5,650 nucleotides of DNA from Verrucomicrobiota bacterium (GTDB lineage Bacteria; Verrucomicrobiota; Verrucomicrobiia; Chthoniobacterales; UBA10450). Positions within the stretch are counted from its first letter, which is position 1. Every line of letters starts with the position of its first letter. Below, in pieces: positions 1 through 5,146 of the stretch. Below the pieces are notes generated by a model that saw nothing but the letters and a program-made list of their open reading frames with translations, had not been told where the DNA came from and ran no database searches. Made by a program: the position numbers and the translations under genes. The stretch spans positions 1-5,650 of the forward strand of contig QHOD01000267.1 of the NCBI GenBank assembly GCA_003218615.1. The letters run 5' to 3'.

Positions 1-676
1 GGAATGTGGCAAGGATCTCATGCAGTTCACGCGGCTTGAACTCCTGAATCTTTCTCTCGCGGTCCACGATGATGGCCAGCGTCGGTGTCTGCACCCGACC
101 AAGTGAGGTGACAGTGCTACCGCGCCCGCCGCTGAGCCGTAACGTAAACGCACGCGTCGCATTGATGCCCACCAGCCAATCCGCCTCGTTCCGGCTCTGG
201 GCTGCGCTGGCCAACGGCTGCATTTCAGCATCGGTGCGCAGCCGCGCGAATCCGTCGCGAATCGCTTCCGGTGTCATCGATTGCAGCCAGAGACGCTTAA
301 TCGGCTTTTTCGTGCCGGCGTATTGGACGATGTAGCGAAAGATCAATTCGCCTTCCCGGCCCGCGTCGCACGCATTGATGATGTCCGAAACATTTTTGTC
401 TTTGATGAGCTTGCGAAGAACATTGACGCGACCGCTCATTTTTTCTGCGGGCTCAAGCTCGAATTCCTCCGGCATGATCGGCAGTTTCTTCATGTCCCAC
501 TTGTCCTGTTCTTTCATGGAAGCGGGTACCGCCAGCTCAAACAGGTGACCGATCGCCCACGAGATCAGATATTTCTCGTTCTCGTAGTAATCCTTGCCTT
601 TTTTCAAGCCGCCGAGCGCCTTGGCAATGTCACTGGCCACGGAAGGCTTCTCGGTAATTATGAGAGACTTGGACAT
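1..676 (-). CDS. topB: DNA topoisomerase III-type (type IA), N-terminal 225 residues, cut by window edge
   Basis: Type IA topoisomerases cut one DNA strand through a tyrosine, pass the other strand and reseal; the topoisomerase III class acts best on DNA with single-stranded regions and decatenates intermediates. The TOPRIM domain is visible: the catalytic glutamate is in ITEKPSVA (E9) and the acidic motif is ACDAGREGELIFR at about 102-114. That motif, RLWLQSMTPEAIRDGF at 128-143, the NEADWLVGINATRA stretch at 163-176 and SLGRVQTPTL at 191-200 are topoisomerase III-like; TopA normally has a TDPDREGE-type TOPRIM motif. The second acidic position is Gly106, as in other members of this subclass. 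The active-site tyrosine and C-terminal domains lie beyond the left edge, so activity cannot be judged. The ATG at 676 puts the protein start at the expected distance before E9; no clear Shine-Dalgarno precedes it. It follows dprA in the same direction, 96 bp away. Class is fairly certain; the symbol is less so because such proteins are often annotated topA. Confidence 0.88.
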   Translation of the reverse strand, partial: MSKSLIITEKPSVASDIAKALGGLKKGKDYYENEKYLISWAIGHLFELAVPASMKEQDKWDMKKLPIMPEEFELEPAEKMSGRVNVLRKLIKDKNVSDIINACDAGREGELIFRYIVQYAGTKKPIKRLWLQSMTPEAIRDGFARLRTDAEMQPLASAAQSRNEADWLVGINATRAFTLRLSGGRGSTVTSLGRVQTPTLAIIVDRERKIQEFKPRELHEILATF

Positions 677-706
677 AAGGGGCTGGAATCGAACCCAGTT
701 ACGGGG
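677..706 (-). other. T-arm-like sequence in the topB leader (possible tRNA/tmRNA 3' relic)
   Basis: Read on the minus strand, the last 25 or so bases before the topB start contain CTGG-GTTCGATT-CCAG followed by CCCC. GTTCGATTCC is the classical T-loop core of tRNA and tmRNA genes. The stem is only 4 bp with an 8-nt loop, as if one base of a normal 5-bp/7-nt T-arm were lost. No CCA end, matching 5' acceptor strand, D-arm or anticodon arm can be built upstream, so this is not a working tRNA. It may be a relic of a tRNA/tmRNA 3' end, a leader hairpin, or coincidence. Confidence 0.22.
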
Positions 707-741
707 TTTTTGCAAGTGGAGGCACCAGTTTGCGTCATCTA

Positions 742-755
742 GCCGCGGCTGCGGC
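742..755 (-). other. GC-rich hairpin downstream of dprA
   Basis: GCCGC and GCGGC form a perfect 5-bp stem around a 4-nt loop, 17 bp after the dprA stop codon and about 65 bp before topB. No T-run follows it on the minus strand, so it is not a canonical intrinsic terminator. It could weakly attenuate transcription or stabilise the dprA 3' end, or be chance in GC-rich DNA. Confidence 0.3.
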
Positions 756-772
756 CATCGGTAAAACCCGTC

Positions 773-1873
773 CTATCCGAGCTTTACAAAATATTTTCCT
801 GGCAACTGTTTAACCAGGCGCTTTAGTTCCAACTGCAACAACGTCGCTGAAACGATCGAACTCGGCAGCTCGCTCTTCGCGGCGATGTCGTCAATCGACG
901 TCTCGGTCGCTTCAATCGCGTCATAGACCCGGCGTTCCTCTTGCGAAAGCGGTGGCAACGGTCGGGCCGCGGCTTCCGGCGCCGGCTTTGTTTCTGGCAA
1001 AAGGATTTGCAGATCGTCGAGAATGTCCGCGGCGTCCATGACCAGCTTTGCGCCTTGCTGGATCAGGCGGTTCGATCCCATTGCACTCGGCGCGTTGATG
1101 TGACCCGGCACCGCGTAAACCGAGCGACCCTGCTCCAGCGCCTGCGCAGCCGTGATGAGCGCACCGCTGTTCAACCCGGCTTCGACTATAAGAATGCCGT
1201 GGCTCCAACCGGAGATGATCCGGTTGCGCATCGGGAAAGTTTGCCGGTCCGGTTCAATCTCCATTGAGAATTCAGACACGATTGCGCCATTGCCTCCGCG
1301 AATTTTCTCGGCAAGCGCAGCGTTTTCGGGCGGATATAATCTGGCTAACCCGGAGCCGATTACCGCGATGGTGCGTCCTTTTGCGGCGAGTGCTCCCTGA
1401 TGCGCGGCCGTGTCGATGCCGCGTGCGAGGCCGCTGATCACCGTCAGTCCAGCATAAGCAAGCTGATACGCGAGTTTTTTAGCCGACTCCGTCCCGTAAT
1501 GTGTGGTACGCCGTGCGCCGATGATTCCGATGGCGTGATGATCGCGCTCGCTCAGTCCGCCCCAAACATAAAGCACAATCGGCGGCGCATGGATTTCCCG
1601 GAGCGACCGGGGATAAGACGGTGATTCCTGCGTGATGACGGTCGCGCCGAAATCGCGGACGTGCGCAAGCTCGGCGGCAATATCGACAGTCGATTCCCAG
1701 TTGGAAATTTGATCGGCGACTTCGCTGCCGATTCCTTCGACCTTTCGGAGCTCACCGCGTTTCGCGACGAGAATTTGTTGCGGCTCCTTAAAAACTTCCA
1801 GCAGTTTCCGCAACCGCACCGGCCCGACGGTCGGCAACATGTTGAGCGCGATAGAGGCTTCGGTCGCGTTCAT
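773..1873 (-). CDS. dprA: DNA-processing protein DprA (Smf family)
   Basis: DprA binds single-stranded DNA taken up in natural transformation, protects it and loads RecA on it in the cytoplasm, displacing SSB. The 366-residue protein has the full layout: an N-terminal helix-hairpin-helix/SAM-like part (about 8-60, with VEGIGSEVA), a Rossmann-like core (about 85-290) and a C-terminal winged-helix part (about 308-366). Core motifs are IGARR (118-122), SGLARGID (147-154), VIGSGL (171-176), FPMRNRIISG (213-222), EAGLNSGALITA (231-242), VPG (255-257) and GSNRLIQQGA (266-275). The length is normal and no motif is missing. The ATG at 1873 gives a normal N-terminus; the next Met (residue 12) would cut into the first helix. 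No Shine-Dalgarno is seen: the upstream DNA is the REP-like repeat. It sits between ssb and topB in the same direction. DprA is also widespread in bacteria not known to be competent, so transformation is not proven by this gene alone. Confidence 0.96.
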   Translation of the reverse strand: MNATEASIALNMLPTVGPVRLRKLLEVFKEPQQILVAKRGELRKVEGIGSEVADQISNWESTVDIAAELAHVRDFGATVITQESPSYPRSLREIHAPPIVLYVWGGLSERDHHAIGIIGARRTTHYGTESAKKLAYQLAYAGLTVISGLARGIDTAAHQGALAAKGRTIAVIGSGLARLYPPENAALAEKIRGGNGAIVSEFSMEIEPDRQTFPMRNRIISGWSHGILIVEAGLNSGALITAAQALEQGRSVYAVPGHINAPSAMGSNRLIQQGAKLVMDAADILDDLQILLPETKPAPEAAARPLPPLSQEERRVYDAIEATETSIDDIAAKSELPSSIVSATLLQLELKRLVKQLPGKYFVKLG

Positions 1874-1877
1874 GATG

Positions 1878-1932
1878 GTAGCGCAAGCGTCTCGCTTGCG
1901 GCCGAAACATACAAGCCGGAGGCTCGTGTTAC
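1878..1932. repeat. REP/BIME-like pair of inverted hairpins filling the ssb-dprA gap
   Basis: Two hairpins with 3-nt loops lie back to back. The right-reading one is CGCAAGCG-TCT-CGCTTGCG (1882-1900), a perfect 8-bp stem. The second, at 1911-1927, pairs ACAAGCC with GGCTCGT around GGA, 7 bp with one mismatch. On the plus strand GTAG (1878-1881) directly precedes the first hairpin; on the minus strand GTAA (1932-1929) precedes the second one by one base. A short GTAG-type head beside a hairpin, and inverted doublets of such units, are known hallmarks of REP/BIME elements mobilised by RAYT transposases. The element takes up 55 of the 60 bp between the ssb stop and the dprA start. No T-tract follows either hairpin, so it is not an ordinary terminator. 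The structure is directly visible; the REP identity is inferred from one copy. Confidence 0.55.
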
Positions 1933-1933
1933 C

Positions 1934-2407
1934 CTAAAACGGAATTTCGTCTTCGTCTGGCTGGGCTGGCGCAGCCGATTTCGATGGCGGTGCGCTGCTT
2001 TTGCCACCGCCGCTTCCACCTGAAGCGGATCGATCTTCTTCGGCGACCTCAACCGCCGCGGCGGTCCCACCGGGGCGGCCACTCAACAACTGCATGCTCT
2101 CGCCGACTACTTTGAGCTTGCTTCGTTTTTGCCCGGTTTGTTTGTCGTCCCATGTGTCCATTTGCAGACGGCCCTCGATCAAAACCGGCCGACCCTTTTT
2201 CAGATACTCGCCAGCTATTTCCGCTGTGCGGCCCCAGAGCGTCACATCCACGAATGTAACTTCTTCGCGCTTTTCCCCGGAGTCGGTCGTGTAAACGCGA
2301 TTGGCTGCGATGCCGAGGTCGCACACTGCGCTGCCCTTGGGCGTATAACGCACCTCGGGGTCGCGCGTGAGATTTCCGAGCAGGATGACTTTGTTAAAGC
2401 TGGCCAT
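1934..2407 (-). CDS. ssb: Single-stranded DNA-binding protein SSB
   Basis: SSB coats single-stranded DNA in replication, repair and recombination and recruits partners through its C-terminal tip. The 157-residue protein starts with the typical FNKVILLGNLTRDPE (4-18), followed by an OB fold to about residue 108 with VDVTLWGR (53-60), the LIEGRL strand (76-81) and a DNA-stacking-type Trp at 86. A Gly/Ser/Ala/Pro-rich flexible linker covers about 110-148, and the acidic tip DEDEIPF ends the protein intact. Length and layout are normal. The ATG at 2407 lies 18 bp after the rpsF stop, with no Shine-Dalgarno in the gap, so reinitiation or a non-SD mechanism is likely. Next to rpsF is a common place for ssb; here dprA follows instead of the more usual rpsR/rplI. 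Confidence 0.97.
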   Translation of the reverse strand: MASFNKVILLGNLTRDPEVRYTPKGSAVCDLGIAANRVYTTDSGEKREEVTFVDVTLWGRTAEIAGEYLKKGRPVLIEGRLQMDTWDDKQTGQKRSKLKVVGESMQLLSGRPGGTAAAVEVAEEDRSASGGSGGGKSSAPPSKSAAPAQPDEDEIPF

Positions 2408-2425
2408 GCACCGGTTATAACGAAA

Positions 2426-2755
2426 TCATTTCGCTTTTGCCAGTTTTTTTGGCGGTTTCTCTTTCTTTGCCACCAGGCGCTGGTAATTCTGGCGATAAAC
2501 TTCCGGATCGAGCTTAAATTTCGAGTGCAGTTTCGCAATCAATTGGGGATCAGCAGTGAAGATAACGTTCACATAATATCCGGCATCGAGCGGGCCGGCG
2601 ACGTAGGAGAAGTGGCGTTTATCCATTTTTTGCACCTGCTCGATTTGAGCGCCTTCTTTTTGAAATTCCAATTCCAATCGATCGGTGATCTCCTTGACGG
2701 TGTCCTCTTTGCCTTGTGTGTTAAGCACAAGCAGCGCTTCGTAACGGTGGTTCAT
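2426..2755 (-). CDS. rpsF: 30S ribosomal protein bS6
   Basis: bS6 is a small-subunit protein that binds the central domain of 16S rRNA together with bS18. The 109-residue protein has the ferredoxin-like S6 fold pattern: MNHRYEALLVLN as first strand, a charged helix (about 15-34), MDKRHFSYVAG (44-54), the GYYVNVIFTADP strand (59-70) and the KFKLDPEVYRQNY end (79-91). A lysine-rich tail (KKEKPPKKLAKAK) closes it. Recognition rests on this pattern and on the pth-rpsF-ssb context. The start codon overlaps the pth stop in ATGA, indicating translational coupling; a weak GAAG lies 4 nt before the ATG. No separate leader exists, so any S6:S18-binding mRNA element would have to lie within pth. The partner gene rpsR is not next to it. 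Confidence 0.94.
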   Translation of the reverse strand: MNHRYEALLVLNTQGKEDTVKEITDRLELEFQKEGAQIEQVQKMDKRHFSYVAGPLDAGYYVNVIFTADPQLIAKLHSKFKLDPEVYRQNYQRLVAKKEKPPKKLAKAK

Positions 2756-3330
2756 ATTTCTTCGGTTTTGTTGAAAGTGTTCATCGCGGAAACGAGCCCA
2801 TTGTCAATCGCGCATTTCACCGCCTCCACCGCGCGGTCGATTGTCGATCTGACGACGGGTTTCTCCTCTTCAAAAAAACGGCTCAATACGTAATCGACCG
2901 ATCCTTCCCGTGGCGCTTCGCCGATACCGATGCGCATGCGCGCGATCTCCTCGGTGCCGAATTGCATGATAATCGATTCAAGGCCGTTGTGGCCGCCCGA
3001 TCCGCCACGCGCGCGCAATCGAAGACGACCCAGCGGTAAGGCCAGGTCGTCGAGCACGACGAGAATTTCCTGCGGCTCGATTTTGTAGAACTGCGCGATA
3101 CCGAAAAGTGGATAGCCGCTCCGATTCATGAAGCTCATTGGCTTCACCAGAAGGACGGGGCCGCATTTGGCCCAGTTCGCGTCCCACTTTGTCGATCTTT
3201 CCCATGTCGATCCAAACTGTGCGGCCAGCTTATCGACAATCATAAAGCCGATATTGTGACGCGTAGTCGCATATTCGGAGCCAGGATTTCCAAGGCCCGC
3301 AATCAGGCGAATCTGTGGTGCTTCTTCCAC
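2752..3330 (-). CDS. pth: Peptidyl-tRNA hydrolase
   Basis: Pth frees tRNA from prematurely released peptidyl-tRNA by cleaving the ester bond, an essential recycling step in the cytoplasm. The 192-residue protein matches the usual length. Key sites are present: GLGNPG (12-17, Asn15), TRHNIGF (23-29) with the catalytic His25, KPMSFMNRSG (63-72, Asn69), VVLDDLALPLG (91-101) with Asp94 in the His-orienting position, and GGSGGHNGLESI (109-120) with Asn115. The start is a GTG at 3330; an ATG one base upstream is out of frame, and no in-frame ATG lies between GTG and the conserved RLIAGLGNPG. Only a weak GAGCGGAT precedes the GTG. A heptamer repeat array lies just upstream. The stop overlaps rpsF by 4 bp. 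Confidence 0.96.
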   Translation of the reverse strand: MEEAPQIRLIAGLGNPGSEYATTRHNIGFMIVDKLAAQFGSTWERSTKWDANWAKCGPVLLVKPMSFMNRSGYPLFGIAQFYKIEPQEILVVLDDLALPLGRLRLRARGGSGGHNGLESIIMQFGTEEIARMRIGIGEAPREGSVDYVLSRFFEEEKPVVRSTIDRAVEAVKCAIDNGLVSAMNTFNKTEEI

Positions 3331-3338
3331 ATCCGCTC

Positions 3339-3370
3339 AATCCGCAATCGGCAATCCGCGATCGGCAATC
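3339..3370. repeat. Heptamer tandem repeat upstream of pth
   Basis: Four 7-bp units follow one another: AATCCGC, AATCGGC, AATCCGC, GATCGGC, then a partial AATC. They alternate between CCGC and CGGC forms, giving an underlying 14-bp period. The preceding ATCCGCTC at 3331-3338 looks like one more decayed unit, so the array fills the whole gap between the rplY stop and the pth GTG start. Short arrays of this kind can change length by slippage; here that would alter only the leader between two co-transcribed genes. Confidence 0.75.
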
Positions 3371-3374
3371 AAAG

Positions 3375-4088
3375 CTACTTCTTCTGCTCTTTCTCTTTTG
3401 GAGCTTTTTCCTTCGCAGCTGGGGCAGCAGTGGCAGCAGCTTCGCCCTCTGGCTTCTTCTCGGTGATCACTTCAGGTCCGGCCGCCGCCGCTTCGGCCTC
3501 AGCCACAACCGGCTCTTCTTCAACGATCGGCGCGACCACCGAAAATGCCGTGAGATCAGGCTGCACTTTTGCCGTGACACCAGAAGGAAGTTGAATGTCG
3601 CGAACATGAATGGAATCGCCAATGTTTAGCGCCGAAACGTCCATCGTGATACGGTCCGGCAAATCGCGCGGTAAACATTCAATTGCCAGCGCGCGCAAGC
3701 TTTGCTCGAGCAATCCGCCAAAGTTTTTCACGCCATTTGGGGTGCCGATTGGCTCGAGGGGAACTTCAGCTTGAATCATCTCGTCCATTGAGATGGCGTG
3801 AAAATCGACATGACGAATGTCACCGCTGACAGGCGAGTGTTGCACCTCCTGCACAAGGGCGGCTCGGCTCGATGTCTCACCCGCGATCTCGAGTTCCACC
3901 AAAACGTTTTCTCCGGAAGCGTGGCTCATCATGGCATTGATATCCCGGATGGCGACTTGCAAGGGCTGCGGTTTATCCTTCCCGCCGTAAATGACTGCCG
4001 GAATGAACCCGCGCGTTTTCAATTTGCGCACGGCAGCGCGTCCCACGTTCGCCCGTGGTTCTACTTTGAGCTTAACTTGTTTTGCCAT
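3375..4088 (-). CDS. rplY: 50S ribosomal protein bL25, long CTC/TL5 type
   Basis: bL25 binds 5S rRNA in the large subunit; the long form carries a second beta domain and is known as CTC (general stress protein) or TL5. The 237-residue protein has the 5S-binding domain at about 1-95: RANVGRAAVRKLKTRGFIPAVIYGG pattern at 12-36 and VQEVQHSPVSGDIRHVDF at 79-96. The TL5-like C-terminal domain follows (about 100-187), including GGLLEQSLRALAIECLP at 124-140 and LNIGDSIHVRDI at 154-165. The last 45 residues are a low-complexity Glu/Ala then Lys-rich tail, common in bacterial CTC proteins and probably disordered. The ATG at 4088 lies inside the 3' end of prs (17-bp overlap), so expression is probably coupled. 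The prs-rplY-pth order is widespread in bacteria. Confidence 0.95.
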   Translation of the reverse strand: MAKQVKLKVEPRANVGRAAVRKLKTRGFIPAVIYGGKDKPQPLQVAIRDINAMMSHASGENVLVELEIAGETSSRAALVQEVQHSPVSGDIRHVDFHAISMDEMIQAEVPLEPIGTPNGVKNFGGLLEQSLRALAIECLPRDLPDRITMDVSALNIGDSIHVRDIQLPSGVTAKVQPDLTAFSVVAPIVEEEPVVAEAEAAAAGPEVITEKKPEGEAAATAAPAAKEKAPKEKEQKK

Positions 4089-5046
4089 TTGTTTCGTTCT
4101 CGATGTTGAAGAGCGACGACACCGACTCGTCGTTATGTATCCGCTTGATGCCTTCTCCGAGAAGCTCGGAGACGCATAGCACCGTGACTTTAAATCCTTC
4201 CACGGCGTGCACCGGCGTGCTGTTGGTCGTTACTAATTCCGCGATTTTCGATTTTTGCAAACGCTGGATCGCGAGATCGACCAGAACGGCATGCGAGACG
4301 CCAGCGTAAATTTTCTGGGCGCCGCGCTTTTTCAAAAGCTCAGCCGCGGAAGTCAACGTCCCCGCTGTTTCGGTGAGGTCGTCGACTAAAAGGATGTCCC
4401 GGCCTTCGACTTCGCCGATAAGATACAGGGCCTCGGTCTCGGTGGCGCTGCGGCGCTCTTTTGCCACGATCGCGAGATTCGCGCCCAGCGCTTCGGCATA
4501 GGCCGAAGCCATTTTGAGTCCGCCGAGATCGGGGGAAACCACCGTCGTTTTGCCGGTCAGCTGCTTTCGCAAATATTTAATCAATACCGGAAGCGAATAG
4601 AGGTGATCCACCGGAATGTCGAAAAAGCCCTGCACCTGCTGTGCGTGCAGGTCCATGGTGAGCACGCGGCTCACCCCCGCGGCGTGCAGCAAGTTGGCGA
4701 CGAGCTTCGCTGTGATCGGGACGCGGGGCTGGTCTTTGCGGTCCTGGCGCGCATATCCAAAAAATGGAATGACGGCCGTGATCCGATCCGCGCTGGCGCG
4801 CCGTGCCGCGTCCACCATGATCAACAACTCCATTAAATGTTGATTGGTGGGCGGGCACGTTGGTTGAATTATGAACACATCGTGGCCCCGAATGTTTTCC
4901 TCGATCTTGACGTAGGTCTCGCCATCGGGAAACGAGCTGATTGTCGCTTGCCCAAGCGGCACGCCGATATATTTGCAAATGCGTTCGGCTAAATCGCGGT
5001 TGGCGGAACCGGTGAAGACTTTTAGCTCTGGTTGAAGTGCGAACAT
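4072..5046 (-). CDS. prs: Ribose-phosphate pyrophosphokinase (PRPP synthetase)
   Basis: Prs transfers pyrophosphate from ATP to ribose 5-phosphate, giving PRPP for purine, pyrimidine, NAD, histidine and tryptophan synthesis. The 324-residue length is normal. Visible motifs: FPDGETYVKI (39-48), RGHDVFIIQPT (53-63), IPFFGYARQDRK (93-104) in the ATP site, VLTMDLHAQQVQGFFDIPVDHLY as conserved block 128-150 with His134, VVSPDLGG (169-176), the flexible loop AKERR (195-199) with Lys196 and Arg198 at the catalytic spacing, and the PRPP loop VDDLTETAGT (221-230). The usual Asp of the last acidic position in that loop (DDMIDTAGT in many class I enzymes) is Glu226 here; it stays acidic. The ATG at 5046 gives the standard N-terminus (PELKVFTGSANRDLAERI). 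No Shine-Dalgarno is seen. It is the first gene of the minus-strand cluster and is divergent from the desaturase. Confidence 0.97.
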   Translation of the reverse strand: MFALQPELKVFTGSANRDLAERICKYIGVPLGQATISSFPDGETYVKIEENIRGHDVFIIQPTCPPTNQHLMELLIMVDAARRASADRITAVIPFFGYARQDRKDQPRVPITAKLVANLLHAAGVSRVLTMDLHAQQVQGFFDIPVDHLYSLPVLIKYLRKQLTGKTTVVSPDLGGLKMASAYAEALGANLAIVAKERRSATETEALYLIGEVEGRDILLVDDLTETAGTLTSAAELLKKRGAQKIYAGVSHAVLVDLAIQRLQKSKIAELVTTNSTPVHAVEGFKVTVLCVSELLGEGIKRIHNDESVSSLFNIENETNGKTS

Positions 5047-5079
5047 GGAGCGGCTAACTTAGGCGCGCGGAAACGGCCT

Positions 5080-5101
5080 TGGCAATCTTCAAAACTTGCC
5101 A
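5080..5101. promoter_or_regulatory. Inverted repeat TGGCAA-N10-TTGCCA, candidate operator
   Basis: Two perfect 6-bp arms (5080-5085 and 5096-5101) flank a 10-bp AT-rich spacer in the middle of the 100-bp gap between the divergent prs and desaturase starts. The right arm coincides with the -35 hexamer of the candidate desaturase promoter, and the left arm reads TTGCCA on the minus strand, towards prs. A regulator bound here could affect both directions. The arms are short, so chance cannot be excluded, and no regulator gene is in the window. Confidence 0.4.
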
Positions 5102-5124
5102 GAGTCGTTTCTTTCGCGAATAAT
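5096..5124 (+). promoter_or_regulatory. Candidate sigma-70-type promoter for the desaturase gene
   Basis: TTGCCA (5096-5101, 5 of 6 to TTGACA) and AATAAT (5119-5124, 5 of 6 to TATAAT) are separated by exactly 17 bp. Transcription would begin near 5131, leaving a leader of about 16 nt before the ATG at 5147. It is the best promoter-like sequence I found in the divergent gap. Confidence 0.5.
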
Positions 5125-5146
5125 TTGTGTTCGAGAACTTCCCCAG

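Noticed and set aside
692..711. Hairpin AACCC-N7-GGGTT followed by a T-run on the plus strand, terminator-like
   Set aside because: The stem is only 5 bp with a 7-nt loop, and no plus-strand gene lies upstream for it to terminate. On the minus strand, where the genes run, no T-run follows it.
281..742. A 153-codon open frame on the plus strand
   Set aside because: It is antisense to the conserved TOPRIM region of topB and shows no family features of its own.
680..760. A complete tRNA gene upstream of topB
   Set aside because: Only a defective T-arm-like part is present. No acceptor pairing, anticodon arm, D-arm or CCA end can be formed.
1882..1900. Perfect 8-bp hairpin read as an intrinsic terminator of ssb
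   Set aside because: No T-tract follows on either strand. The paired second hairpin and GTAG head fit a REP-like repeat better.
2129..2893. A 254-codon open frame on the plus strand spanning ssb, rpsF and pth
   Set aside because: It is antisense to three genes with clear family motifs, crosses their boundaries, and its translation shows no recognisable domain. Long antisense frames arise readily in GC-rich coding DNA.
3330..3332. ATG overlapping the pth GTG as an alternative pth start
   Set aside because: It is out of frame with the conserved Pth sequence; the in-frame GTG at 3330 gives a normal N-terminus.
5056..5085. Sigma-70 promoter for prs (TTGCCA, 18 bp, TAAGTT on the minus strand)
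   Set aside because: The -10 hexamer matches at only 3 of 6 positions and would leave an extremely short leader; not strong enough to list as a promoter.
5080..5101. Sigma-54 (-24/-12) promoter from TGGCA and TTGC
   Set aside because: GG and GC are 17 bp apart start to start rather than the required 12, so the spacing excludes it.
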